A stretch of 64,000 nucleotides of DNA from Sipunculus nudus (taxonomy: Eukaryota > Annelida > Sipuncula > Golfingiida > Sipunculidae), in the NCBI GenBank assembly GCA_026874595.1, contig CM049315.1, positions 16,000,164 to 16,064,163 of the forward strand, read 5' to 3'. Shown piece by piece: positions 1 through 14,600 of the stretch; position 1 is the first letter of the stretch; the number at the start of each line of letters is the position of its first letter. The translations under genes and the position numbers were made by a program. The notes beneath the pieces are model-generated. The model saw only the letters and a program-made list of their open reading frames with translations. It did not search any database and was not told the DNA's origin.

Positions 1-885
1 GGTTTTTAATTGAAAAATAAAGTTTTTCATTAATATCTCAAAGGTATTAAGTCCTAGTGACCAAATTCTTGGCATGATAGGGGATTTTGGAGACATCTAA
101 TTGTATGCCAAATTTTATGAACTGAGAGCTTAAGCTGGGGAGCTGAGCTCTTGCAAACTGCATAACACTAGCCTGATGTAAACAATATGTTACATGGTGC
201 TTGAAAACTTGAATAAAATCTACAGTTTTTGATCAACTGGTTTCAAATTTTTGGTGTTAACAGACAAAATGCTGACAAAAACATGCTGAGAAAATTAAAT
301 CCACAGTACTTACAGGAAAAAAAAGTGCCATGGTCAGAGTTAGGCAAAATTTAAGGTACCAATTTTTTATTTTTGTTAATATTTTAAAAAATTTAAAAGA
401 TTTTGATCTAATTTTGGGTATACAATTTTATTTTGATTAATTAAAGTTTTGTGTTAAGTGATTAAATATATTTCTTGATTTTTTACAAAATGCATTATGT
501 TCTGGCCCATAACTTTCTTAAATTATACAATACAGACATAATTTCAGGCTTGTACATAGGAACAATATAGAGGAATATTTATGGTAAATATGAGGAAAAA
601 CAGATGAGTGGTTTTGATATTAGGCAGCCCTGAAGTGTGAAAATAGGTTTTAAAAAAAAAATTGAGGTTTTTCCTTAAATTCTCAAAGGAACAAAGTCGC
701 AAAGACCCAGTTTTCGGCTTGGTAGGAGATCTTCGGGACGTCTAACACTATGCCGAATTTTAGGTTCCTAGGTCTTACGGTTTCAAAACGTGCCACATCT
801 ACGGACGGACGGACAGACGGACAGACGGACGACGGACAATGGACCACAACTATAGCTCAGATGACTTATAGTCAGCTGAGCTAAA
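1..885 (+). repeat. R1 dispersed repeat, 3' portion
   Basis: The sequence is collinear with 34290-35213, and shorter parts match 21.6-22.26, 28.7-29.0 and 41.7-42.97 kb. It ends with an ACGG/ACAG microsatellite (801-838), the motif GGACAATGGACCAC, and a near-perfect palindrome at 853-883 (TAGCTCAG...CTGAGCTA) followed by AAAA. It has no coding capacity. The left end is cut by the window. Confidence 0.85.
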
Positions 886-2572
886 AATTATGACACTATC
901 TAAAGAGTGATTTTGAAAGGGTTTTGAAATATTTTTCTGTAAGCCATATTGGATTTAACAGGAGTCTAAAATTTAGCAGCACACACACCCTCATGTAGTC
1001 CATATTCTGACATTAAATTTTCACAAAAGAAAGTCGTTGATTATGTTCTGGAGGCCATAATGGATATTAGGCAGGTCTGCAATTTAATAGGGCTGAAGCC
1101 CTAACAGGAACCAACCATCACTATGAATTTGTATTCTGTTTGAGATAATGTGCAAGAAAGTGTCACTGACTAATGGAAGGATTATGTTCTGGGGGCCATA
1201 ATGGATATTAGGCAGGTCTGCAATTTGATAAAGCTGGAGCCCTAACAGGAACCAACCATCACTATGAATTTGTGTTCTGTTTGAGATAATGTGCACGAAA
1301 GCTTCACTGACTAATGAAAGGATGGACCATCTGATCATCATAGGACACAGCCTTTCAAGTGGGGCCCTAATTATTATCACCTGCAACCGTATAGGCAAAC
1401 AAATGTTATCATTTAATTGAACATATTTTCTACTTTTTTTATCCATGCCTTATCATACAGCACAAGTGATGGTGCACTTCTATGATATTCATAGTCTTTG
1501 CTTAAGGCTTTGTGAACACTATTATCAACAGGGAGAACATTAATAATGGTATTTGAAGGATAATCACATTAACTTTTCCTGTATGGATTCTGCACAATGA
1601 TGCCGAGTCCTATTTTTAAAAACATTACAAACTGATTGTAATATGGTAATGCATCATTTATCTGAATAACATTTATCGAAAGAAAATCTTGTCCCCTGAG
1701 CTGTTTGGCTAAACAATGCTCCTCTGTATCAAACATTCCTCATAGGACTAAATTATAGCTACTTGCATGTTTATATTTTTTTTTATCGGGTGTAGCCTTT
1801 TTGCAAAACATGCTTCAAGGACACTTGGCTTAATTTCAAGCTAAAAATAAGGTAAATAATACCCAGTGCTCCTAAGTTCCGAAAAGTAGCGGACTACTGA
1901 AGCAAGTAAACAGTGAATCTACATAAACCTAGCCATGACAACATGACTCAGTAGGCACTTATTTAGGGCTACTAAGCCTAACTTGAGTCGTGATACAAGC
2001 CATATCGAGGAACGCATCACAGTAGTCTTCTGTCATGTTGCATTCATATTGTGGTAAACAGCCCATATTCTTAACATTAGGCTATGAATGATGAATTAAC
2101 ACAAAATAATACATGTGAACTCACAACCCAAACTGAAACTCTAGAGTCTCAGGTAACCAGTCATTTCCTGTATCATGTGCTAGTTGGCTTCCTCCAGTAA
2201 CCTGTGCAAGCCATGCTTGTATTCAGGCAGTGAAAATTTCAACATAGATGCAAAGGATTAATGATATTTGTTGAGTTAAAACAGAATTTTTCTCGCTCAC
2301 ATTACATGTTGTCAGAAATTACACAAATAATGCTAACAATTGGTCTAGTTCATGTAAATTGTCAGCGTACTTGTAGGCAAAGAGGCGCTGTCAGATATGA
2401 CAAAAATATTTACATCCTTCTGGAGCCTTAAATGCGTTCTTTGTTAAAGGATATAATGGCACTCTGACAGCCAGTATGCTGGTCACAGACTCTCCAATGT
2501 CAGAGGGCTTAAATGGCACTACATAAAACCATTCCACCACATGAAATTTAAATAAAAAAGGAATCAAATTAC
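886..2572. other. Intron 7 remainder, non-coding
   Basis: AT-rich intronic sequence. 1030-1330 holds an imperfect direct duplication of about 130 bp, with landmarks GGAACCAACCATCACTATGA at about 1108 and 1250. No TMEM131 exon, RNA gene or mobile-element protein was seen. Confidence 0.6.
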
Positions 2573-2695
2573 CTGCAGTGTGGAACTGTGTGGATTATGC
2601 AGCTGTATGAGTGGAGAAAAACTAGTATTCAATGGAACTTTTGCTCCTATGAATGGACGTATTCGATACGGGTTTGGTATACCCACACCAAATAC
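2573..2695 (-). CDS. TMEM131: TMEM131 exon 7 (last exon in window)
   Basis: A 123-nt, phase 0-0 exon of 41 codons. It opens VFGVGIPNPYRIRPFIGAKV and continues through SFSPLIQLHNPHSSTLQ. The acceptor is TTTTTTTCAG and the donor is CAG|GTAATT. The FGVG.PNPYR.RPF.GA.VP.N.SFSP stretch is a family signature. The next expected segment (VVEMYSSGGDL-like in the family) was not seen in 1-2572, so exon 8 should lie beyond the window. Confidence 0.96.
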
Positions 2696-5600
2696 CTGAA
2701 AAAAAATAACACAAAAATAAAAATCAGCCATCGCTACAGCTTTCAATATCAAATCAATATCTAAAATATGTTAATGTTAAATTAGGATATTTCCTATCCT
2801 GCTTAAACACATATTGGTTGTCTCCTGAACTGTTAAAATTATCATTGTTAAAATGAACATGCAACTGGACCACAAACACATCATAATTAATATCATTTAT
2901 CATGCAGTGCCTCTAGAATTATGGAATTACTTAGCCAATGCATTTCTAGAATTTTATATAAAATTTTAAGACCCTTACATAAAACTTTAAAATAATACCT
3001 GTGGATCTAACCATTTTTAATAATACATGACAATATATCTAGTGATTTGACAGAGCACATAGCAATATCAAGATTATTTATCATTTATGTGCCCTTGATC
3101 TAGGTTCAACACATGCTGGTATACTATTCCAATCCCACAGAACAAACATGGTGGCAAGACACAGATGGACAGCTGTTCCTTTAATTGCAGAAAAATAAAC
3201 TTGGATTAATCATGGGGAATTATATGCTTTTATTTAAAAGAAAATATGGAATTTACTAATAAAGTAATAAATGAATCAGGAATTGAATAGAAGATGAAGA
3301 ATCTATAACTGAATTGATTCAAAAGCCCATCATATTTCACAGGCAAAAAATTTTCATACACTGTTAAAACAGAAAATAAAACATCTTACCTGATATCTAA
3401 AAGAGCCCTGTGATGTATGTATATACAGGGTATTTTCTACGTTGCCCACTTGTCGGGCCAGAAATACCACATCAAATGTAGTATTCCCCCCTGGTGGAAC
3501 CATCTAAAACAAACAACATCTAGTAAGTGAACACAGTAGAACCCCGCATCAAGAACACCCCCTCAAACCCCAACCATAGACATGTCTTAAGCTGCTTTAC
3601 TATACACTGTAAAAACCAAATAAAGTTCAAGAAACCAGCAGAAGCTCTGACATATCTGAAGGCTAACAGTGTTCTTAATAAGTGATAATTTTTGCAAATT
3701 CCACAAGAAAGTGTCACATGACACGGACAAAAGAGGTATATTTGATTTCAGCAAATTCAGTATGAGGGTATACAGTTTAAGTTATTTGGTCTATTTAACC
3801 CAGCCTGATCTCCCATGCTTTCGGCACGTGGTCTTTGTTTACTTGAGGGGCGATTGCCCCGACCCCTAGCGGTAAAAACAAACATGAATGCCCACAGATG
3901 TACTTCCATTAGGGTCATTTTTCAGACGCCATTATCTTTTCAATGTTAGTATGATAAAATTGTCTGTCCACTCATAGTTGTGTCCTGCCATCTGTAGCAG
4001 GCAATGGATATTATTAAATCATATGACCATTGTCATGTTACTTGTGAAATGGCCTCTTTCAACATGTCTATGACCTACTGACACGTCGAGGGGGACCGCT
4101 CAGAAAATCCATGAAACAGTGGGTAAATTTACCGACAGCAGTAAACTGACCATACTCAAAGGGAAAAGCATAATAAAATATACGGTTGTGGAAAATATCA
4201 GACTTCAGAGTGGTTTAGCAAAGCCAGGGTACACATTTTTGTGAGCGTCAGCTGGTTACTGAGCGCGGAGGCCGGAGCGCCGTCAGTCACGAGGTCAACC
4301 CTTATGGATGTACACGAGAATACAACACAAACAGATGATGAAATAGCCAAAATATGGCTACAATATGAAAAACAGATCAATTTAAAAATAAATTATATGG
4401 GATGGTACAACCTATCACAGGGCCAAGAACATTATTTTGACCAACTAGGCCTACGATAGCCTTGAGCGCTGCATGATGAGCCTTATTCAGGCTGTAAATA
4501 TTGTCAGAAAGCCCTTTTACTGTGACGGTATATTAATATTTTTTATAAAAAGAACCGGTGAAAACTGGTCTGTAACTTTCTTAATGATATAAAACTGAAC
4601 GTAAACTGCAAAACAGCTACTAATCACGTGCAGAGCAGGCTTCCGATGAGCTTATACATGTAAAGGCAATGCTATACGGCCTATACTGCACATGCACACA
4701 GCTTGGCCGCTCTAAAGTTAGTTTTTGGGTCAGCGAAGTGTGTTGTCTCCATGGTTACGACCCGTGACCTGAGTCAGTGGGTGCATGTTTACCCTGTGAA
4801 TATGGCCACCGAAGCGGTGGTTCACGGGCGAAAACACCGATTCAAATTAACGCCTAAAGAATAATTTATATGTTTAGCACAGAGATGGCAGCTCGGAATA
4901 TGGATCATAGGTACCCTTTGCATCATAGTTTATAATTAAAAATGCGCGTATTGTTTTAGCAACGATAGGGTACAGTGTCAAAGATCGGGTTTGAAGCGGT
5001 GCCAGTGACATGCTCGCTTGCTCCACTTCGAAGCACTGACACGGTTTCTTGTATGGTTTGTCTATTAAAACTTGCTATTTATTCAGGATTGGTATATATT
5101 TGATTTATTTCAAAGAATCAAGGTTTCACACTGGTCGCCTGTCCAAATAAAGAGGTGTACTTAAATGTTCCAATGGTCGTAGTACTCGCCTTACCAATAG
5201 GTGGCGTGTGTGTATTTTGAAAACCAAATCTCATTAAATATGTTAATGAAGCACGGGAGTTCAGGCTGAACCTCTTTGTCAAAAGTCAAACACCTTTAAA
5301 TCTTTATAATTTTCATGTTATTTTTTTTCAGTACCTCCTAAGTGCAATATATAAATTTTTGTGCAAAAATATGCATAAAATAGAAGTGATTCCCTTTGAA
5401 TGATAAAGTGCCCTTTCTTGGTGTTTCATGTTTACAGTTCTTAATAATTCAGACAAAGGTCCATCAGATGAAAATAAGTCATCCGAAAGGACAAGAATCA
5501 CAGATATTTTAAATCTTTGTCCAGTTTAAGTTTGGGCTGATAATTTAGATATTCAAAAATTTTATAGCCTTCTGAGGGTATACCTTTTGAAGTAAGACAG

Positions 5601-8600
5601 GTGAAAGTCTTTCATTTCATTAATAATATTCTGATATAAAAGCATTCTGCTCAGTGAACCAATGAACTGGTGTGTTTTGTTAAAGCAATACATTTGATAA
5701 TATAATGATAACATACAATATTTAAAAAGTGCCCAAATTAAAGTAAAAATTTTAAAACATGCTCTAACTGGCTGTATAAGCTATGCCCATCTACGATCCT
5801 ACAGTTTTATATGGCTTCAGGATGTTAATCTGTGGTTAACTGCAACAAAGTGGTCTGAAACATAATGTTGGATTTCAGTAAAAAGATGTGCCAGTGACTT
5901 TGGTAACCACTGAATCACAATCATAACCAGGTTACACTTAAGCCTGCTTCTCAGTCTGAAGCAAAACAAATAGCTGGAATAGACAGATTGTAAACTAAGC
6001 AAGCACAAATAGCTGACCAGAATTAATCATAAATATCCATATCTATACTTTACACACTATTCACTATTGCCTTTTCTAATTGAGGAACTAATATTTCACA
6101 TGTATAAACCAGACAAATGCAAAAAATAGTAAAACTGGAAACTAGTGGCAATGAGTGATTTACAAAAAACAACTTACTTTATCTTGGAAAAAAGAACAGT
6201 GAAAATGTTGTGTGCTGCCAGATATAGACAGTAGATGTAAACTGTTTTCCAGGTCCGGATTGTGGACCGTGACCTGCTCCATATCAGGCATCCCAACAGC
6301 CCTGAAACAAACACCATAACATCAACAGCCCTGAAACAAACACCATAACATCAATACTTACCTGAAACAAGAACACAATATTAAAATCAACAGCCCAAGC
6401 TGAAACAAACAGCATAAAATCAACACTGACCTGTACACTAATACTAGTTGTAGAATTTGGTTGTAAAATCATTTTCGATGACTGAAAGAATAAAAACAAC
6501 CGATCATCAATGAATCAATTGTTTTATGTACATTCTATATTTCTATGTAATCTTAAATTCTAATCATGTCCTACCATCTTTCTCTTTTCTTCTCATACTT
6601 ATAAATCTGAACATAAATGCCTTTGTCTTATCATAATCATCAATTTCTCTGCCCTTCCTACTTATTTTCATTATCTTCGTTTAAAACTTCCCTTCCCCCT
6701 CATCAATATTAGCCTTTACTTCCAATTATCAATTCACATTGTTTTATTCTATCATTAATCCCCTTCCCTTCTATTCTCTTATCACCAGCAGCTTCTGCTC
6801 TGTCTTTTCTTATCTTGTTATCACTGATATATCAGCTCCTAGAGATGTTACATCTTATCAATATCAGTTGTCCTCCTGTTATCATACTCTCTATCTAGTT
6901 GATTTAATCTTTTCATCTCTTCTTATTGTGACACATATTTATGACGTCTCCCTCTCTCCTAAGATATCCTGTGATGCAACATAGTGACAATGTTATCCAG
7001 TAATTACTGACATTAGTAAGAACATTTATGGGGCATATATTCAGATACCTGATGTCTATTTACAAGAGATAATCACTTGAACCTTTTAAAAGTCTTGAAA
7101 ATGCCAATCCCACTTTACACTGGCTGTTTGTTTATATATACCAAAATGTTTATAACATGTGGGGGGGGGGAGCCAAGATAATCCAAACACATATAACAAG
7201 GACTGGCAACAAGTCAGGTGAATAAGGGGTTAGCAAAGGGTATTTTGCAATTTCCACACTTGCAACCAACCATCTTATGTTATATGTTTTTACTGTTTGT
7301 CAACATTGGCACATATACAGATTTTACAAACAACTATAGTCCGTTTCATCCCCTCATGTCCACCTGTTTTTTGCTATGAAAATTTTTATTAGGTACATTT
7401 CAAGGGAAACAGTTATAGTCTAGAGGAGAGGATTACAGAACCTAATTTTCAACTAGTTAACTAAATTCCTACCTTATGCCATTTTTGAGTAACAGAATTT
7501 TCTGAAAGTATGAGAAATCAGTCTACATTTTACAACATATCAGACCCCCTTATGGCGGTCAAGGTCATTGGTCACATGCAAAAACAGCCTCAACTGACAG
7601 CAGCTGATTGGATGACCTCATGTAAACACTCTAAAAAATATAACCAGCTAAAACAAAGATGGCTACTTATGGAGGGATACACCATATCTGCCAGATCATG
7701 ATAAAGAGACAAAAATGTTGTGAAACATAAACGGGGGATTTATTGTAATATTCTTAACTGCCATATTAGGTTGTCACTTCCATATGTTGTTTACTTGGAA
7801 AATATTGAAAAATATAAACTTTTAAGTAAATCATTTACAAAAAACAGGTGGACAGCAGATGGTGAAATGGACTATAGTAGATAAACAAGCTCATACATAA
7901 ATCGCAGGAATTACCTACAGTTCATTAATATGTTTGCAGAGTAAGCCAGCCATCCCATTATTCCTACATAACATCAGGTGACCAGATGGCTTTGAGGAGA
8001 CACTAAAAGATCACTTACTGTTCTCCAAAGTCCAGCAATGGAGGCTGGAACTGTATGACACTTGAGACATCTACCCCATCATGTAAACTGCAAAGTAAAA
8101 TTTAATAAATTTTATAATATTATAATTTTTTAATGATTCTGTCCTGGAATACATATATATACACATAAATCAACATCCATTATCATGCTTCCTGTAGACA
8201 GAAATACAAAAAGGCAAAAAGTGTACGTAACAGTTCTGCTGGAAAAACATGACATGCCCATGCTGGGGTGATTTGAACAGGGAATTATCCCAAAACTCAA
8301 TCACCGTGAGATAGTCATAATCAAACACTATATGTCATGTATAACTATTACCCCTTTCAAATGGCAAATGCTAACCAGTTTCACACCATTTTGAATGTGA
8401 ATTGAGCATTCACATGCAACCCAAAGTGTTTTCAAACCATTTTAGCCAAAACGGTTTGAATCCAGATCAGGAGGTAGTTTCAAACCGTTTTGAATGCGAA
8501 TCGTTTTATCTGCTTTGTGACATGTGAACGCTTTAGAACAGTTTATACCTAGTTTTCAAGCAGCAACTTGGAGACAGCACAAGGGTGAATGCTTGTATCA

Positions 8601-11600
8601 TCATGTTGTTACTTTGTTCCACGTGGGAAATGTACAGTACACCTCATGCATTGGTGCTAGATGCTTGTGTGAATGCACTAAACCTATTTTCCCTAATTCA
8701 TGAAATAATTCTTCAGATATCTTGCAGACAAATTTTCCCACTTTTATCACATAATACACTTTTTTTTGTCTTCTATGCCATACACATTGAGAGTGTTCTA
8801 ACAAAAGCTGCTCCCTCTGTCACCACTTTATGAAGTTTGTATTTACTTTCCCTTTTACCTTTTTTCAAACCATTAACTGATATATTTATAGGTGCTCTTT
8901 TATCAAGCGATATACTATGTCAGCTGTAATGCTTTACTCTTTGCTCAGAACAAATATGCATACACATGGTTTTAGGCAACCAAAATCCTGTGTAGGTCAA
9001 ATAGTACCAATGAAACATTCATTCATGTTAATTTCAGGGCATTTACATAGTACGTATCATTCAACTCTGCCAAAAATGTGAACCGTAATGATAGTGTGAG
9101 CAAATAAAAGTAAACAAGTTGTTGTTGTTAATACAGCAGTATTATAAAACCTGCTTTTAGGTGGCTGTAACAACATGTGCATTTGACAATGACTTATAAA
9201 AAATACGCCTGCATAAATCACTGCTTTTAAAAAGTGTACAAAAAATATAGATTTTTATATCCAGGTAATAAAAATACATATACACATGATTTTTATGTCC
9301 AGGTTATTAAAATACTCATACACACCTGACTTTTATGTCTAGGTAATGACAATACTTATATTTAACACACCTGAATCCAAGTAGACAAATATCATTGCAA
9401 AAAAAACTATTTCCCATGTCCCAAAAGGTAGAAATGATAATACCTTGACAAATAGTCTGTTATTTTTCACTCCTTATCATTGTGCTGATGAATGCTTCCT
9501 GATATAACATAGTCACATTATAATGTATATTATGGTATTATGTGGCTTTACTAGTTGACTAGCAGACTAGCTCAGCCAGCATGTGAAGGATCCAAGGATA
9601 CAACAAGGAAACTTTTTGTTGCATTATTGGCTGACTGGTTATTGGCAAAAACTTAATTTTGCACCCATAGCCAAATGAAGAAATCTTATTTTTATGTGGT
9701 TAAAGTTTACAAGGTATGTGGCAGGGGAAACACCCTAAAACAATTAAAGCTAGCTGAGCTTGCTTATGATTCCATAGGAAAAACAGGGAAATTGCAAGTG
9801 TGCATTAATTTTAGTTTTATTTTTATACAACATTTTTTTTTATCAACTAAAACATTGCTGAACACAGACATGACATTGTTGGGGGAAGGAGTTTATATTA
9901 GTAACAGGCTTGTTATTTGAACACTGCAGTGTAAAAACTGTCAGCCTAGGGTCAAGTTGACCATGTAACGGATGTTCTGGCCCATGTGAGCTAAAACCAT
10001 CAAAATGATCATACATGTCCCGGGGTTATGACTGTTTACATGTATTGTATAAATGTCATTTACCTTAATGGCCTGTATTACCTGAAACACTGAGACTTAT
10101 TGGGACTTAACACTGCACCTATCTCACAAACCTGATACCATTACAAGCACCGCTACACAGAAATTAAAACATATTTATCTGAAAGTACATATCAGTGATT
10201 TTAGGATCAAACAGGTTCTGAGATCAATCCGATTCTGATTCACCAATCCCTACTGCATTTCAATAGTTCTTATATTCTGTTACAATACCAATAAACAGCT
10301 GTTTATCCTGCAGAGTGAGCACATCTTAGAATTGTGTGTATTGAATTAAACTCCTGAACATTAAAAAAAAAAACATGATATAAATAAATAGAGATAATAT
10401 AATTTTTAAATTATTGAACAAACTACATGAGCCTTGTGGCACACAAGTGTACAACTCCTCATACTTTTCTTTGGTCCACTGATTTTTAAAGGGTTTCAAC
10501 ACACTATGAAACAGGACATTTTGACAAAACATGTTCACAGATGACCTAGATTAAAGTTATTATGGGCCTGAGCTTTCCAAGAATTGCTGAGAGCACAAAA
10601 TCACAGGTGAACAAGTCTTCAGACAAGGAAGCAAAATATGAGAAAAACAAGCTAAGGTAACATTCTTATTAATATTCATGAGAAAGATCACAAGGCCATG
10701 AAGAAAAGGTTGGTTGAGGGCCTTCATTTCAGCTGGCATAAAAAAACTCAACTGATTGCTTTTTATTTGTTTAGCATAATCACCACAAACCAGACAACAG
10801 ACTGTTGATCATGACCCTTTAATTTGTGACAAGGTGTTCAAATGCTTGTTTGTAACAGAATGGACGGGTAATTTTGATTTCACTACATTAGGGCCAAAGC
10901 TGTGAGATAGAAAATCTGAACAAGCCCCTGTTTCTTTGCCCTTGTTGCCTTGTAAATATGACAAACTCTCAGGAAAAAAGTTTTGTTTTATCAGAATTTA
11001 GTTGTAAAATTTGGGCTTAAGAAGGCTGTTTATAACTGTTATATACATTTTAATAGTCATTTGATCACCAAAAGAGAAGAAAATGTGACTAATGTATATG
11101 TCATGTAGCAATCAGAGTTACCTCCAACAGGCTTATGTTTTCATTCATAATTGTCTGTCTATCTGCCTGTTTGACTTTGTACAACCTATCTTGAAGAGTC
11201 ATGGATGGATTTAGACGAAAGTTTGTGGGGCCATGTGTATTTTGGAAAAGAAAAGTTCAATTCATTCAGAGCTCATCTGGATCCAGATGTAGATGAAAGG
11301 TAACTTTGTTTTCACACCTGTGTCTGAGCAATAAACTGATACCAGCGTTGACATCTGGCAGAACAATCTGGTACTACAAGATCTGAATGCAAGGAATAGT
11401 TTATTCACTTTTGGATGTGGATAAAAATTCAGGATTGGCAGAGGTATATCCAATATGAATAACCCAGGGGGAGTTGGAAGTAGCCAAGTGGTTGAAGGTC
11501 CCTGATAGACCCCAAAAACCAAATGGGGATATTTAAATAGATTCACTCTAATGTCTCCAAGACAGGACATGATCTACAGAAAATTCATAGCCATGTGCAA

Positions 11601-14600
11601 AGTGCAAACACAACTTGAAATCCAGACGGCTAAATAATGAAATAACATTCTTATCTTGTGATTATCTTCATCCTCATTACACAGACAGTGCCACCTTCAG
11701 GCCTTCTTATACTGTAACAATGAAAAAGGCTATTAAACCCAGGATGGGCTGTGTGTGTCATGCTTTCACTGTTTTTCATTCACAGGAAGCATTAATAATT
11801 CAACATCTCAACTGGCACTGGCTCACTGAATACCTGCTCTGACAGTCAACAAACCAGTAAAATATCCCAAAGGACAAGCAGAAACTGACATCTATTTGCC
11901 ACAGGTGGTTAGATCACTTTTTGTTGAGGTATGACCCACTGATTGAAGGCCCCTATTCCTCTGTGTAGCAGACTAGCAGGGCAATTTGGGGTGGTCCCTT
12001 TGAATCCTGTCCTGGGTCAACGAAGGAAGATTTATGCATTCAATATTTCAGCCCTTATTACCACACTGAATGCCATCTCCTGGTAATAAAACAGGGCAAA
12101 GGGACCCACTGATGCAAGTATAACAGGTGCAGCTGTGTCAAGCAGCCAGACAGAAGAGAGACCGAATGTCAGCAGAGGTCACCATCAATAACCCAACTCC
12201 AGATGTTATCAAAAGCAAGCTGGTGGATACTGGGGCAGCATGATGTTGTGGACAATTATAAAGAGAAAAAACATAAGATGATGGTATGGGGTAACTAAAA
12301 ACAGAACAGTATGTCCTGAAACTAGGGTGGTGTGGGGCATCAGAAAGCTGCAGACAATTGTATTTTGAGAAATACAGTCAGCAAATACATTACCTGTTTT
12401 TAAAAATGGAAAACTACTGTCTCATCACTTCCAGGTATTATTTTGACTTCCAAGATTTGAGGCCTTTTTCTCCCATGTCTGTGGGGGTGTGGCGGGGGGG
12501 GGGGGGGGGGGGTTATTTTTGTACTATTAATAGGTGAAGGGTGAAGTCATGTAAAAACACAACATTTTCAAAGGGAAAGATGCAGAAATAAGGCCCTAAT
12601 AACAAGTGACCCAGGGGTCATGACTCTCGGCTGATAAGGAAGACATTCACAAAAGGAATTTTAACATCTTAATGCCAAATTCTGTAGATGGTACCGCCAT
12701 TCAACTAAAGCATAGCTTGGAGGATATGGAAAACAGAGACATAATTATAGGTTTCCAAAGAGATTTTTCATGGACCTCCCTGGATGTCAGGTTAGAAGAT
12801 TTTAGGTGAAATTCTAGGACCATCTTTGAAGGTCTCAAAAATAAAAATATTATACTTATAGTCAGCTGAGCTAAAACAAGTGGCCCATGGGTCATGACAC
12901 TCAGCTTATTTTGACTGGGTGCTCATTTCTTTTATTAATATTATATACTGTCTGTGAGAATAGTCCATTACTAATGTTATGGTGTTGAAAAATGGACAGA
13001 AAATAAACATTTCAGGATTCGTAAGAGACCTGCCCAGGACCCCCCCTGGATTTCACAATAGTTGGTTCAAAGGAAAATGGATACAATTTGTACCCTGTCT
13101 ATCTGGGTGCTCAAAATCATGTTTCTGGTCCATAGCTAGCAGAATATAGGTCACCATGACTAAATTTCAGGTTTCCAAGGAGAATTGCCAAGAACTTCCC
13201 TGAATGTCATGTTAGAAGAGAACAGCTAATGGGTACAACTTGTGTCCTGTCTGACTGCTCAAAATCATGCTTCTGGCCAGCAACTTGCAGAATATAGGTC
13301 ACCATGACCTAATTTCAGGTTTCCAAAGAGATTTGCCTAGAACCTCCGAGGATGTTGGGTAAGAAGATTCTCGGCATAATGGATACAATGTGTATGACCG
13401 TCTGACTGTCTGGGTGCTTATATGACATCTTTTCCTGTGGTCACAAAATATAGGTCATGGTGACCAAATTTCAGTTTTCCAAGGAAATTTGCAAAGGACG
13501 TCTCAGAATGTTACATTAGAAGATTTTAGGCCTAACAGACTTGTGTGACCTGACTGACTGTCACCCCTAACTTAACGTGAAAACTTTACAACGGATATAT
13601 GCTATAAAACAATAGGATGGGTTAACGCTCGCCACTTGATTTCATTAATCAAGAAATTAGATCCCGGTCATTACAGGTGACATTTCCAGGTTCTTTTAAG
13701 GACGTGTATAAAAATACCAGACAATCATACACCCAGATCAATAGAAACTATGAGACATCAGGTTAAATTCACAAATATAATTCAAGACAATACTTACAAA
13801 GACGTAGATGTAAGTGTGTGTGCGTTGATGTGTCAATGCGACAGTCCTTCACATTAAAAATACAGGATATTTACCGAGTCCGTGGTTTGTATAAAACCCA
13901 ATAAAGTCCAGTTCCTTCAGAGATCTCTGGTTACTGTTTTGTGTAGAATCTAGCGTATGGTTAGCAGCATATAGTCTTTCTGAGTTTAGCGATCTTCAAC
14001 TGATCTTGCTTGTCAGCGACCCGGGTAGGATTACGTTCACATGAATGCAATAGCGCCCTTTGTTTACGTTGGGCTTAGAGTCCTTGACCTTGCTCGTGTA
14101 GCAATGGGTTCACGGCTTACAGCGGTTATGTTTCTAGGTCAAGCTGAACTAGGCCGGCAGGTGACAAACGCGCTCTCTCTATATCGCCAATACGAAGCTC
14201 TTTCGGCAGCACGGCTGAGTTCTTATGAGCTGGGTCCTTGCCTCATGCAGAAGCTTGCTTCTATGCCGTCCCTGGCGTTTCAATGTTCGTGCGTGCGTGC
14301 TGCCACCTCAAGCTTCAAGACCCAACTGAAGGCAGCTTCCGGCGTCTCTCCCTGAACTCTGACGTCACAATCGTCGTCACAATACGGCGATCCGGTTCTC
14401 TGATTGGCTTATAGCTCAAGTGTCCCATATAAGGTTATATGTGACCTAGTTTGACTGTTAGCGTCACCATGGCGACCCACATACCAAATGTAACAATACA
14501 CACGATGTGCGACACGGATAAATCAGCTGATAGCCGATGGGATTTCATACGAGAATACACAATATATCTACACAATCAAGACCTGCCAACGCCTTAGGAT

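Noticed and set aside
4241..4459. 72-codon plus-strand frame in the CpG-rich patch of intron 5
   Set aside because: No domain and no splice or promoter evidence. Kept only as part of the CpG-island finding.
6430..6499. Minus-strand peptide FFQSSKMILQPNSTTSISVQV resembling the exon 5/6 junction of TMEM131
   Set aside because: It lies upstream of exon 5, is in the wrong order and frame, and lacks usable splice sites. Exons 4 and 5 already join perfectly without it.
14041..14355. 104-codon plus-strand frame, present identically at 20523-20837
   Set aside because: Lies within both LTRs, antisense to the element. Duplication reflects the LTR pair, not a gene family.
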